DNA from: Phymorhynchus buccinoides
Taxonomy: Eukaryota > Mollusca > Gastropoda > Neogastropoda > Raphitomidae
Assembly (NCBI GenBank): GCA_017654935.2
Contig: CM065706.1
Span: 9,791,431-9,855,430, forward strand
Length of the DNA stretch: 64,000 bases
Direction of reading: 5' to 3'
Position numbers and translations under genes: made by a program. The notes below the pieces were generated by a model. The model made no database searches. It saw nothing but the letters and a program-made list of their open reading frames with translations, and was not told the DNA's origin. Below are positions 18,473 through 32,745 of the stretch, piece after piece. The number at the start of each line of letters is the position of its first letter. Position 1 is the first letter of the stretch.

Positions 18473-18556
<84 letters not shown>

Positions 18557-18762
18557 TGGAACAGATAGAAAGAGACATAGACATAGACATAGACATAGGC
18601 CACACACTACACACAGAGGGGGGGGGGGGGATGTCCAGGGGGCAAATGTTCGCCGTGAATGGGGGGCAAGTGTCCGGGGGGCAAAAGTACCAGGGGGCAA
18701 CTGACCGGGGGGCAAATGGCCGGGGGGCAAATGGCCGGGGGGGGGGGGAGTGGCCTGATACC
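18018..18762. mobile_element. Foldback element with G-rich arms around microsatellites
   Basis: The left arm (18018-18127) is built of C-rich units such as ttgccccctggtac and attcacggcggacatt. The right arm (18612-18762) is the inverse, with ggggggcaaatggccggggg units and atgttcgccgtgaat. The interior is GT (18129-18181), TA (18338-18374) and CAGA (18478-18556) microsatellites plus CA-rich sequence. Long frames in both strands are by-products of the repeats. Confidence 0.7.
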
Positions 18763-19208
18763 CATAGTGTCTTGGGCGAATGTAGAAGAGTTAACTACTT
18801 TGGTTCTGTTGTGTTTTCAACTGGGGTCTCCCCAAAACTTCCAGTCTAGCAAAATATTTTGTTGTCATGACTGCCTGTGGCATGGTTTAGGACACTGGGG
18901 AATGGCAGTGGTTTTGTGTTGGTTTTAAAGCCGTAGCACCAGATTCCAGGAATCGGGTGGCTATTTTTAGACACATGCATCTACTAGCAAGAGGAGAAAA
19001 GAAGGGTTTGCTCGCAGCGTGTGGCGAAAACTGCCGTTTTTGCTCGACTCCCTCCTTTTATATCCCGTGTCCTGCCTTTAAGCTTTTCATGCAGTATCTT
19101 GTGAACTGCTGCATAGAATCACTTAGAATTTTGTACATTGGTATGTTGGTGTTACTTGGATTTGGAGATCATGGGGCTGTCCTGTCAAGTAAAAGATGCA
19201 TGCATGTG

Positions 19209-19704
<496 letters not shown>

Positions 19705-19929
19705 AATGATACACCCTTACACTTCCTCACCTCATGCACTTTTTTTTTTCAAAAGACGCCACAAAGTCTGCGTAGTACTCCATAATATTAAAATATTTTT
19801 AGAAGCTCTGACAATTGATTTTTTTTTTATTTAGGAAAATTGACCGTAATCCACCTTGACCAATTATTTTTGGTCATACTTTATGTATACGATGGGACTA
19901 TATAAAAAGCGTAACGACTTACTTTGTCC

Positions 19930-20200
<271 letters not shown>

Positions 20201-20206
20201 GAGAGG

Positions 20207-21248
<1,042 letters not shown>

Positions 21249-21430
21249 GGGGGAGTGTGTGTGTGGTGTGGTGCTAGTATGAATTAAAAAAAAAAGAGAT
21301 AAGGGGTAGAGATAAATAGAAACCATGGGTTGTGGAGGAAAAACAAAGTTTTCTTTTTGTTTTTTCTTTTTTCTTTTTGTAAGAAAGGGGGCTACAGCAA
21401 GAGGGCAAAAATGGGAGGGTTATGGGTGTG

Positions 21431-22224
<794 letters not shown>

Positions 22225-22534
22225 TAGGCTAGAGAGCATCTGTTGAACACTCTTTGAAACGGAAAGGGGTGGAAAGGGCAGGGATGCACCGTGTGAGAAT
22301 AAATTTTAAAAAAAGTGCAGGTAGGCCTGTGCATGTATCATGAGAAAGGGAAGTGAAAAGGGTAGGTGTATACCACCACAAAAAGAAGAAGGAACAAAAA
22401 AAAAAGGGATTGCTTCTGCTTCGCCCTAGTAACCAACCAGAAGGGGATGATGAGTAATCTCAGAGCAGGAAGGTAATATTACCTGCAGGTGAAGGCGAAA
22501 CTGTGAAAGGGGCCAGTAGCAGACGCAAGAGGTT

Positions 22535-22775
22535 CAATTCTGCGCTTGATCATCTCCAAATATGGAAAGTGATGCCATTCGCGTGACAATGTCGGTTTTC
22601 TGTGAAACTTGAGAATGTGTGTCTGTGTAACCATTCAATCTGAAATTTAACTGACTCTAGCCCTAACCCTAACCCTAACCAAAACCTTAAACCATCAAAT
22701 ACCCCCCAAAATAACACTTTACTTAAAAAATTGAGTGTTCCATGTTTGGAGATGACCAAGTGCAGTCTTGAACGC
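22535..22775. repeat. Foldback with a short CCCTAA run in the loop
   Basis: tgcgcttgatcatctccaaa near 22540 is mirrored by tttggagatgaccaagtgca near 22745. The loop holds ccctaaccctaaccctaacc (22662-22681). Structurally like the elements at 7988 and 39942 but unrelated in arm sequence. Confidence 0.55.
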
Positions 22776-23116
22776 CTAGTGCAGCAGACTGACTGTACGA
22801 ATGAATAAAACTCTTCCTTCCTGGCAAATGTTTGTAGTATCAGCTGAAGTGAGAGGTTGGAGCCAGGACTTCTCACAAAACCCTGATCAGTGATGTGATG
22901 ATAGAACATAGCTCTTATTAATGATGAATTTTCGTTTTTGATGTGCACATGACTATCAGTGTATGCGTTTTAATCAGTATTTGTGTCAGTGATTGTGTGG
23001 TTTTTTTTTCTTTTTTTCCTTTTTAAACTTGTTTTTATTTTCATAGTAATTTTGTACAAAACAACCAAAACAAATACAGTAGTACCATTCACATGACCAA
23101 TACATGAAATACCTGT

Positions 23117-23155
<39 letters not shown>

Positions 23156-24225
23156 TTTTTCTTCAAAGGATGTGTTATTTGTGATAATTTCTGAACGACT
23201 ACAGAGTTCTTTGAAGTGTTTTGTTGTTTTCTTATTTCAAAGTGTCCTTGAAAGCAATTTATTTTATTTGTTTATTTAATAATTTGTTAAAGGGCTTCTT
23301 CTACAGCTATTATATATGCGGTTTCAAAATACCGGATGATAGATTGGTTTGGGGAAATCGTTGAGGATTATTGTTCATGGAAATTGTACTCATCTGTTGT
23401 AGTAACTACTACTGATTTTTTATTTTATAAATTTGTAAAGGAAAAGCAAACGACAGTTTGATGAAAAGAAACAAACTTGAAGTATTCTGAGCACTTAAAG
23501 ACACACTGACCCACCACGATTAAGTCTCTTGTTTTTTTCTGGGTAGCTGTGACCCACATATAGAAATGCCCCCAACTTAAAATTAAGGCTTCTCTTTAAA
23601 AAGATGTTTCGTTTTTAATCTGGGGGCATTTGTATGGGAGTCAAACCTGGTCAAAACAAGATTTCTTACCAGCTATAAGAGGGACAACAAGTGAAACCCG
23701 TGATTTGGACACATGATCTGGTGGGTCTTTAGTTTAAACCTCTGTCGATTTCTATATTTAATAATAATTTTCATCCATTTACACAATTAAAAAATACGCA
23801 TTCAATGATAGTAGAAAATAAAGGCAAGACGGAAAGAACGTGCAATGAGCAAAGACTGTGACAGGGGGTGTTGATCTGCATCTTTACCCAGTGCGTGTTT
23901 TATGCAGTTCCAGCAAATCTTGAGTCTGAGAACAACTCTGGAGGAAACCAATGAAAACTTACATGTTTAACAAGGGAAGTTGCTGCCCATATCAGGCAAG
24001 GATACTAATTATGCAAACAAAGAGAACATCTCTGGAGGAACCAATGAAAACTTGTAATGCTAACTTAAACAAGCAGAAGTGGCTGCCCATATCAGGCAAG
24101 GATACTAATTAGGCAAACAAAACAAACCTAGTAGCCTGTGATGACCTAACCCAATTTGCAGGCACCCATGCATTGTTGTACTTGTAGAGAGAGGAGGGGC
24201 TACTAGTACTAGTCAAAGAAGCCTG
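22776..24225. other. Intergenic, no gene; ~95-base tandem duplication inside
   Basis: AT-rich non-coding sequence. 23933-24025 and 24030-24125 are a tandem pair sharing ctctggaggaaccaatgaaa, ggctgcccatatcaggcaag and gatactaattaggcaaac. A 35-base CA run is at 23117-23151. Confidence 0.55.
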
Positions 24226-24273
24226 TCTGTGTGTGTGTGTGTGAATGATTGCGTGTGTGGATGTTATGTGTTT

Positions 24274-24276
<3 letters not shown>

Positions 24277-24356
<80 letters not shown>
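24277..24356. repeat. CT microsatellite
   Basis: 80 bases of CT followed by a C run (24357-24370). Confidence 0.95.
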
Positions 24357-24358
<2 letters not shown>

Positions 24359-24603
24359 CCCCCCCCCCCCATCACCTTCTTCCTATATTAGTCTTGTACA
24401 TTGATGATGTATATAGTATTGTGTTATGTTATTTTTGAATATTTACTTTTCTTGAATGCTTTGTAGTACTAGTAGTAGTATTTGTTATGCAAGCGCTTCA
24501 TTTTTATGTATATTGTTTGTTAACCTTTGTTTTGCCTCAGGGCTGAGTGTAAAAAAGCAATGTTTGCTTATCTTATAACCCTGAATAAACAAAATTTTGT
24601 TCG

Positions 24604-24783
<180 letters not shown>

Positions 24784-25098
24784 GTCTGTCACTGTGTGTG
24801 CGTGTGCGTGTGCCTGCGCTGTTGAGCAACAGAACACGGGTATCAGGTAACCCAGCAGCTGTTTAGTGTTTAGGATGCATGTACAGGAAAATGGGAGGAA
24901 AGTGGGGAGGGAGAGAGGGAGGCTGGATGTTTGGGGTGCTGGTGGGGGAGTATGAGAGGGGAAGAGGGGAGAGGAAGAGGGGAGGGGAAGAGAGTATGGG
25001 TGGTGGGGGTGAGGGAGTCTCAGAGGTAGGGAGAGGGGAGGGTAAGAGAGAAAAGCATGAAGAATATAAATTCTTGGGGTGAGAACCAGAAGGTAGTA

Positions 25099-25253
25099 CA
25101 GTGGAACCTCCCTTATAAGACCTTCACAATCATCCAAAATGAGGTCTTATAAGGGAGGGGTCTTATAAAGGAGGTAATTTCAAGAAGGGCAATGTCTCAG
25201 AGAAGTAGGTCTTATGTGGGAGGGAGTCTTATAATGGGAGGTCTTGTAAGGGC
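25099..25253. mobile_element. CAGTGGAACCTCCCTTATAAG MITE, truncated
   Basis: Left end cagtggaacctcccttataa preceded by TA. The right end is lost near gtcttgtaagggctgtg. Family shared with 25873 and 26403. Confidence 0.7.
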
Positions 25254-25872
25254 TGTGTCAGTCTTTTCCCCCTCCTTTTGTGGTACTTCTTCCTGGCTTT
25301 CACTTTCAGATTTGATCTCTATTCCAGCTGGACAAGGCTCCCAGAGGGTTTTGGTTAGAGTTAGGAACTTGAAGACTGAAAGAGAGATTAGTGTGTGGGA
25401 GATACATACATACATACATGTATGTGTGCATCTGTGCCAGGCAGTCATGGGCAGTCTTGTACTTGAGTCACCCCCCTCAATCTCAGTCTGCTTTGTTCAG
25501 TTTTATGGAAATAACCCTAGGCTGATCGTAACCCTATCCCCCCCACAAAAAAGAAGAAGAAAAAAAGGCAGAATGTTGCTTCTCATTGAAAATTTAGTTT
25601 TTGCAGTGCAAAAGTTTGAGAGTGTGTGTGTGTGTGTGTGTGGGGGGGGGGGGCGCTAAAGTTCAAGATAGCCTAGACATGTCCTACCATGAAGTCCTGA
25701 TAGCTGAGGGGGATGACTGCTATTCGTGATGGCTGGGCTGGAATTTTGTGGCCCAGGAGACATCCCCCACTCTCTCTGCCCAGAGGACTTTTAACTAAGG
25801 CAGCTTGCTTTTGGGGATGTTCATCGAAAGTCCCAGGTAATCCCCTTGACTGCACGCAGCACTTAGATAATA

Positions 25873-26160
25873 CAGTGGAACCTCCCTTATAAGACCTTCA
25901 AAAATCATCCAAAATGAGGTCTTATAAGGGAGGGGTCTTATAAGAGAGGTAATTTTAATACTTACAAAGAAGGGCAATGTATCAGAGAGGTAGGTCTTAT
26001 GTGGGAGGGAGTCTTATAATGGGAGGTCTTATAAGGGAGGGGTATTAAAAGAGAGGTAATTTTAATACTTACAAAGAAGGGTAATGTCTCAGAGAAGTAG
26101 GTCTTATGTCAAGTGGGAGGGAGCCATATAATGGGAGGTCTTATAAGGGAGGTTCCACTG
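25873..26160. mobile_element. CAGTGGAACCTCCCTTATAAG MITE, complete
   Basis: 288 bases between inverted ends cagtggaacctcccttataa and ttataagggaggttccactg, with TA on both sides. The interior contains a local duplication of taattttaatacttacaaag. A Tc1/mariner-type non-autonomous element. Confidence 0.82.
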
Positions 26161-26402
26161 TAATAAATATAGTTGTGGTTACAGTATTTTTAGCTTGCAT
26201 CTTATTGGTACTGGCCAGTTGTTTAAAAAAAAAGAAGAAAGTTCTGTGTCTATGATTTATCACCCCCTCCCCATTTTTCTTTCTTTTTTTAAAAAGAAGA
26301 GCAGAAGAGGTATACATGATAAGATAAAACCTGAATATAATACCAACCCCCGATGGTTATTTTTGGCTCCTATCTTCCTCTCATTCAGGCGAGAGTGTTG
26401 TA

Positions 26403-26746
26403 CAGTGGAACCTCCCTTATAAGAGCTTCAAAAATCATCCAAAACTAGCGCAACGCCGTGTACCAGTAACGCCTAGTACCGGTAATGCCTAGTAACGGTA
26501 ACGCCAAGTACTGGTAACGCTGAGTACAGCAAATTTGAAGCGATTCGGTCGAAAAACGGCGGAGTTATAAGGCCCATTTTGTGTTTCAGACAGACAGACA
26601 CACGGACACTTGGCTTTTTACTATATGATGATGAGGTCTTATAAGGGAGGTAATTTTAATACTTACAAAGAAGGGCAATGTCTCAGAGAAGTAGGTCTTA
26701 TGTGGGGAGTCTTATAATGGGAGGTCTTATAAGGGAGGTTCCACTG
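26403..26746. mobile_element. CAGTGGAACCTCCCTTATAAG MITE carrying a Helitron
   Basis: Complete ends and TA on both sides. Its left part is interrupted after aatcatccaaaa by the element at 26445-26631. The two other copies read through this point without interruption. Confidence 0.82.
26445..26631 (-). mobile_element. Short non-autonomous Helitron
   Basis: Plus-strand left end CTAGcgcaacgcc; right end tggctttttactatatgatga. In element orientation it runs TCAT...AGTAAAAAGCC to GCGCTAG. It sits between A and T of a host MITE whose empty site (ccaaaa|tgaggtc) is seen at 25136 and 25915. The 5' end is ambiguous by three bases. It contains gcgattcggtcgaaaaacgg and the cctagtaacggtaacgcc repeats. 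Confidence 0.8.
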
Positions 26747-27950
26747 TAGTAGACTTGTGTATTTTAAGAGGGTGTTGTGATTTTAACTAGAGTGGTTGTT
26801 TTTGGTGTTAACTGATCATAATCTCGTTTGGGTTTTGACACTCAGGCTTGAGCTTGAAGTAAATGGTTGTTAAGTCATTGTCTTTTCCCCAGATTGGATA
26901 CGGTCAGTGTGTCACTATCAGTACAACTACTTTATTTTTTGTTTGGGAAGGTGTTGCCTAAAAATCAAATCAGGCATCTTGGAGTTGGAGCATGAACTCA
27001 CAAAACCAGAACTGTCTTTACCACATAATAATAATAATAATGATTTTATTTTGATATAGCGCTATCAATCCACACTATCAGTATGCTCTGTGCGCTTTAC
27101 AAATTGAAATATAAATAAAACATCAGACTAAAATAAGAAAATAACGAATAGTATACACTTGATAAGACAATACAAGATAACATGGTCCACATACTACAAC
27201 CGACAACACATTCATACGATAACCACATGGTTATTACAGACCTGTTTACCCTTAAGATTTCACCATATTTTGTACACATATTTGACAGAAATATGATTAA
27301 TATGGCACATGAGGGAAAATGTGAAATTACACTGAAAAAATCTATCATTTCTGTATATTGCCTGAAACAGATGCGCTCTGTGTGTGTAGTGTTGTAAATG
27401 AGAGACTTAGTGCGATTTTTCTCACGCCAGAGGGCATGACGCTCGTGTGGGGCTAATCCTCTCTATATTATTAGTTGGGGATAAAGAAAGAGAGAGAGAC
27501 AGTGAGTGGTCCTACCATCACTCTCTCTCTCACTACGCCCAAGTAAGAAAATCGCGTGATAAGCCCCTAGTGCATTGACTGCCCAATCTGGCGTGAAAAA
27601 TATCGCCATAGGTTGACCAGTTAAATGGATGATACAGTTGACATAGTATTTATATAGTTGTTATGCAAATGTATGTTTGCATTTCATTTTTCAAACTTTC
27701 CTGTTGGAGTACTCTTATTTTGTGAAAAAATACACATTTTGAATTTTGAATGCACGAAGCCCAATATCGGGGTAAACAGGTCTGTTATTAGTACAACAAC
27801 TTCATTATTTGGGAGTGTTGCGAGACATCGCCTTGATCAATCAAATCAGGTGTCTTGGACTTGGAGAATGACCACACAAACGTGAACTATCTTCGAGTCA
27901 CTCAGACAACAGTGTTGAGCATTTCCTGTCATACCCAACCCGTGCAAACT

Positions 27951-28223
27951 ATGGCTGTGCGTGTGCAAAAGAGAGTGAGGTTCCGATTCTCGCCAGTTTT
28001 CGAAAATGGCGAAGACGATGAAGCGATCGTGGATGCTTTCTCCGTGACTGTGAAAGAAGAAGAAAACGGAGAAGAGGAGGAGGAGGAGGAAGGGCGAATT
28101 CTGTCACAGAAAACGTGGGGTTGTGTGAGAAGGGGTGTGTGTGGTGAAGTGCGGTGGGGTTTGGGCCACCCTCTCTCTGATGGACTGGCTGAGTGTTTGC
28201 AAGACACGGCCAACGTTTGTGGG
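27951..28223 (+). CDS. Candidate first coding exon of CAMSAP
   Basis: An ATG-led 91-codon frame (MAVRVQKRVRFRFSPVFENG... with an acidic EEEENGEEEEEEEG stretch) ends at codon boundary ggg|gtgagt. Phase 0 fits the next CAMSAP exon at 30363. Against it, the residues before the CH domain do not show the usual ...YD motif, so another exon may intervene or this may be unrelated. An in-frame ATG also exists at 27855. Its donor edge is copied at about 28667-28720. Confidence 0.35.
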
Positions 28224-29092
28224 GTGAGTTCTGGAACAAAGAAGAACTCTCAATCTATTTTAACCATACATTACTAACACTTAAGACATGTGCATTGACT
28301 CATAATGACCTGGAACTATACCAAAGACTATAGTAAAGCGAAAGTAGGGCGTGACCTCGACCCCTGCGCCGGATATGGGGTGCGAGTTATCCCCCTTACA
28401 TCCGGGCAGGCGAGGTGCGCGCGCGCATTACAAAGATCATTCTTCCTTTTCCAGCCAAACTCTCTTGACCTGGCTTGCCATTGCTCCACTCCCCTTGGGG
28501 TTTTCTGCTCAATTCTGGTGGGTCCGTTCCATAGTTATTGTAGCTGACTGTTCTTTTGTTTCTTGGACGTCCTGGTAGGTCGTCTTTCGATTTCTTTTTC
28601 TTGTATTTTTTGATTTTTTCATGATACAACTTAGACCGGTGTTCCTTGTGTGTGTTGTGTGGGCCGCCAAGACACGGCCAACGTTTGTGTGGTGAGTTCT
28701 GGAACAAAGAAGAACTCTCATTCTTGCATACACCGTAACCTTCTGGAGATGATTCGTGTGGTATTTATCATGTTCGTCATGTCTTCCTGAATAAATATGT
28801 TGAGATGTGGGAAAAAAAGAAGAAGAAAAAAGAACTCCCATTTTCTTTATAGGCTTCATAGTCTTAGATTCTGAAGTCTTTGGCAATAGTCGGAATTCCC
28901 GGAAAGTTCTTCTAAAAAACCAGTTAAACTTAATTAAAGCTATTTACTTATTAGCTCGATTGTTTAGTTTAGAAATGTTAACCGATCGACAGGACCTGGT
29001 TCCCACTGGGTTCTTCTTTTGAACTCATTTTTAATAAGCTTCTAAGTTAGCATCATCTCGCAAATACGTCCCTGGTTCCCACTGGGTTCTTC
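28224..29092. other. Intron or intergenic; copied donor edge at 28667-28720
   Basis: gacacggccaacgtttgtg followed by ggtgagttctggaacaaaga occurs at 28203 and again at 28672. The intervening ~440 bases are non-coding. No other gene is seen. Confidence 0.5.
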
Positions 29093-29400
29093 TTTTAACT
29101 CATTTGCATCGCAACGATTTTGAATTATATAAAATTAAAAAACCTCACAAATCACACACAAACAAAAAACATACATGATAAACAAAAGGAAAAATGAAAG
29201 AAGATTACAAGTTTTTACTTCAGGTTTAGACATAGGGAAGTGGTAGATCAGACTTTTTTTTTATATTATAGACTTTATATAGAAAATTTCTACATCGATT
29301 GGTTTCCCCACAACAAACCGCTTCAAAAACAAAGTCAGAGGCAAAATTGTGGTCTAAGGGAGCGAAGCGAGTTTAGAAGTGACCAAGGTATTCTTTAGGT
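29093..29400 (+). repeat. ~320-base dispersed repeat
   Basis: Third copy of the repeat at 17187, with ggtttccccacaacaaaccg and gtctaagggagcgaagcgag. Confidence 0.65.
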
Positions 29401-29616
29401 TTATGCTGGTGATGAGTGTTAACAAAATGCATGAACTAAAAGGAATCGAAACCGGGTGGTGTGAAGGCGAACGCGTTACCTCATCGCCCCTTCTACCTCC
29501 TAGGGTGTGTGTGTGACTGTATGTGAGTGTATGCGCGAATGTGCAGCCGGGCATGCATGTATAATGTGTGTGTTTGTGATGTTGTATGGTTGATTGTTTC
29601 TGTGTTGCACCTGCAG

Positions 29617-30362
29617 GCCAAACTCAAGGCCAGGGCTCCCAGGGACCCCCATTTGGGGGTCTATGAAGTACTATGCTTCTAAAGGACCCTCTAAAAGAAT
29701 GTGCGGGGGGTACCAGGGATGCACTAGAAAAATTCTTATTAGCATTCACAATGTTATTGGGACCCTCTATCCCTCCTCTAGGGCCCTCTATGCTGTTATA
29801 GAAGGGGTCCCTGGGACCCCTTGTTTTGCGGGACGATCGGGAGCCCTGATTAGGCCTTGTCATGGATTCTGACCAAGGCCTATGGGAGCAACATACCTGT
29901 GCACGCCAGGCATGCATGCATAATGTGTGTGTTTGTGATGTTGTATGCTTGGTTGTTTTTGTGTTGCAGGCCAAACTGAAGGCCTCCTTGTCATGGATTC
30001 TGACCAAGGCCTATGGGAGCAACATACCTGTGCACGCCAGGCATGCATGCATAATGTGTGTGTTTGTGATGTTGTATGGTTGGTTGTTTCTGTGTTGCAG
30101 GCCAAACTGAAGGCCTCCTTGTCATGGATTCTGACCAAGGCCTACGGGAGCAACATACCCGTGCACGCCAAACATACATGCATAATGTGTGTGTTTGTGA
30201 TGTTGTATGGTTGGTTGTTTCTGTGTTGCAGGCCAAACTGAAGGCCTCCTTGTCATGGATTCTGACCAAGGCCTACGGGAGCAACATACCCGTGCACGCC
30301 AAACATACATGCATAATGTGTGTGTTTGTGATGTTGTATGGTTGGTTGTTTCTCCGTTGCAG
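29617..30362 (+). repeat. Five-unit array of the first CH-domain exon's acceptor edge
   Basis: Copies of intron plus acceptor (ctgtgttgcag) plus the first ~70 exon bases begin at 29617, 29970, 30101 and 30232; the real exon begins at 30363. The last four are spaced exactly 131 bases. Each copy codes AKLKASLSWILTKAYGSNIP before running into intron-derived sequence and a stop. The first copy is split by a MITE (29631-29848). Confidence 0.9.
29631..29848 (+). mobile_element. GGGCTCCC-end MITE inside an exon copy
   Basis: 218 bases from cagggctcccagggaccccc to cgggagccctg. It interrupts the first exon-edge copy after aaactcaaggc; the copy resumes at ggccttgtcatggattctga. The insertion therefore happened after, or during, expansion of the array. 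Confidence 0.82.
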
Positions 30363-30458
30363 GCCAAACTCAAGGCCTCCTTGTCATGGATTCTGACCAA
30401 GGCCTATGGGAACAACATACCCGTGCACGCCAGGGATCCCTTCTATGAGAACGCCAGG
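30363..30458 (+). CDS. CAMSAP: CAMSAP CH-domain exon a
   Basis: 32 codons, phase 0 both ends: AKLKASLSWILTKAYGNNIP then VHARDPFYENAR. It is the only member of the five-unit array that continues into the conserved DPFY segment and a gtaagg donor, so it is taken as the functional exon. Confidence 0.9.
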
Positions 30459-32666
30459 GTAAGGGTTGTAGTGCGCTGGTGATCTACTTCTTCTTCTTCT
30501 GCGTGCCCAGGCTGTATGGCCATAATGGGTAAGGGACGTATGTGTCCGGTTTTCAGTTTTCACTGGGCGAATCCCCGCTAGCGTACAGCTGACACATTCT
30601 GATTTCGGAGGAGCTCAAAGGAGAAACATTTGGAAGATTTTTTTTTTTAAAGGCAGGAGCATGGGCCAATAAGTCAGAAAGACAGTAGATGACAGGAAGC
30701 AAAGGGAAAAGGCAGAGTCAAAGAGAGTGGCAGATTAGAGGAAGTTACAAGCACAGAACTTCCACTAAGTGGGGTAACTATTTTTACGAAAGACCCCCCG
30801 GTATCCCCCCCGGGAGAGACTCGTGGAGGAGGCGGGGGCGTCCAGCTCCCCGTATGGAGGCACGAGGCATCCACCCACTGCCCCCCCGCCCAGCATCCAA
30901 CATTCAGCCTTCATTTTTTGCTTTGTGACTGATTGCGATGACTTATTTTCAGAATTTGTTTTGATTCAAGATTTCTTTCTTTCCCGAAAAGCCCCTTAGG
31001 GGTACATGGAAAACAGAAAGAAACAGAAAAACCACACAAACAAACAAAAACAAACCAACCAGACAAAGTAACGAAGAAAAAGAACATCAATTCGCACAGA
31101 AAGGGCCCGGCATGAGCAGTTAATTCCTGTTTTGAAATTTTGTTGTGTTATTTTCCCAACCCTGCACTTGATTGCAAAGTATGCTTGATCCCCTTGGTAA
31201 ATGAGCGACTTGGCTTTCGCCCTTTTCAACGCTTGGTGGCGCTGCGTTTGAGTGGGTCCAATGCATGGAGGAGAGGTGAGTCTCTCTCTCCTCTCGCCCC
31301 CCCCCTCTCTTTCTCCCCAACAAAGGCTACCACTAGATTGGACTCACTCAACCGCAGTGAACACCGCCATGTTGTGAAAAGAGCGAACTAAGTCGACAAT
31401 TTCGGTGATTTTTTGGCTTTTTTTCTGTAAATTTCAGAGATTTTTTGCTTTTTGTCATTTGGAGCCCAGTGATTTAAATGACTATGTCATGGATGTGACA
31501 AGTGTGTATAGTTTTGCATATATTGGTGTGTATGTGACAAGTGTGTATAGTTTTGCATATATTGGTGTGTATGTGACAAGTGTGTATAGTTTTGCATATA
31601 TTGGTGTGTATGTGACAAGTGTGTATAGTTTTGCATATATTGGTGTGTATGTGGCAAGTGTGTATAGTTTTGCAAATATTGGTGTGTATGTGACAAGTGT
31701 GTATAGTTTTGCATATATATTGGTGTGTATGTGACAAGTGTGTATAGTTTTGCATATATTGGTGTGTATGTGACAAGCGTTTACAGTTTTGTAAAAATAA
31801 ATTATATGTATGTGATTGTACGTGTGTGTTGTAGGGTCAGCTACAAGTGCGGCCCCAACTGGTCAACCTTATGACGTCCAGTGATGTGTACTGCCAAGCC
31901 TGCACCAACATGTTCACTGACACTGCCTTCCAGTGGCAAGGTGCGTCACTATATGACACGACATGACACAACATGACATTTGACACAGTACGACACTGGT
32001 CAACCCTTATGACGTCCAGTGAAGTGTACTGCCAAGCCTGCTCCAACATGCCTTCCAGTGGCAAGGTGCGTCACTGCATGACACGACATGACAGGACATG
32101 ACACAATATGACATGACATTTGACTCAGTATGACACTGGTCAACCTTATGACGTCCACTGAGGTGTACTGCCAAGCCTGCACCGACATGCCTTCCAGTGG
32201 CAAGGTGTGTCACTGCGTGACACGACATGACACAACATGACATGACATGGCACATTACATGACATTTGACTCGGTATGACACTGGTCAATACTGCCAAGC
32301 CTGCACCAACATGTTCACCGACACTGCCTTCCAGTGGCAAGGTGCGTCACTGCATGACGCGACATGACACGACATGACATTAAACGGTCAATTTATACGG
32401 ACGTGCCACGAGCTGTACTGTCAGGCCTGTACAAATAATTATGCTCTCTGATTTGCCAGTGATGCAACATTGCAAACAAAACGGCATGAGATTTGATGAA
32501 GGGAGTGTGGTTTAAATTTATATATGTATGAAATCTATTATGATGATATTGATTGTTGTGTTGTTGTTTTTTTAAAAATTTTTTTAGGACTTCCCAGTTC
32601 TATAAGAAAGGGACTACATTGGAATGTGAACGAGTGTCTTGTGCGTTTCTCTGCTGTCCATGTGTG

Positions 32667-32745
<79 letters not shown>

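Noticed and set aside
18478..18556. CRISPR-like regular array
   Set aside because: It is a 4-base CAGA microsatellite in a eukaryotic context with no spacer structure. The exon-edge arrays were considered too, but the repeated units contain coding and splice sequence.
29624..30400. Minus-strand repeat protein (MVRIHDKEAFSLACN units)
   Set aside because: Antisense shadow of the 131-base exon-edge array.
31405..31776. VTSVYSFAYIGVY repeat protein
   Set aside because: 39-base intronic minisatellite between two in-phase CAMSAP exons.
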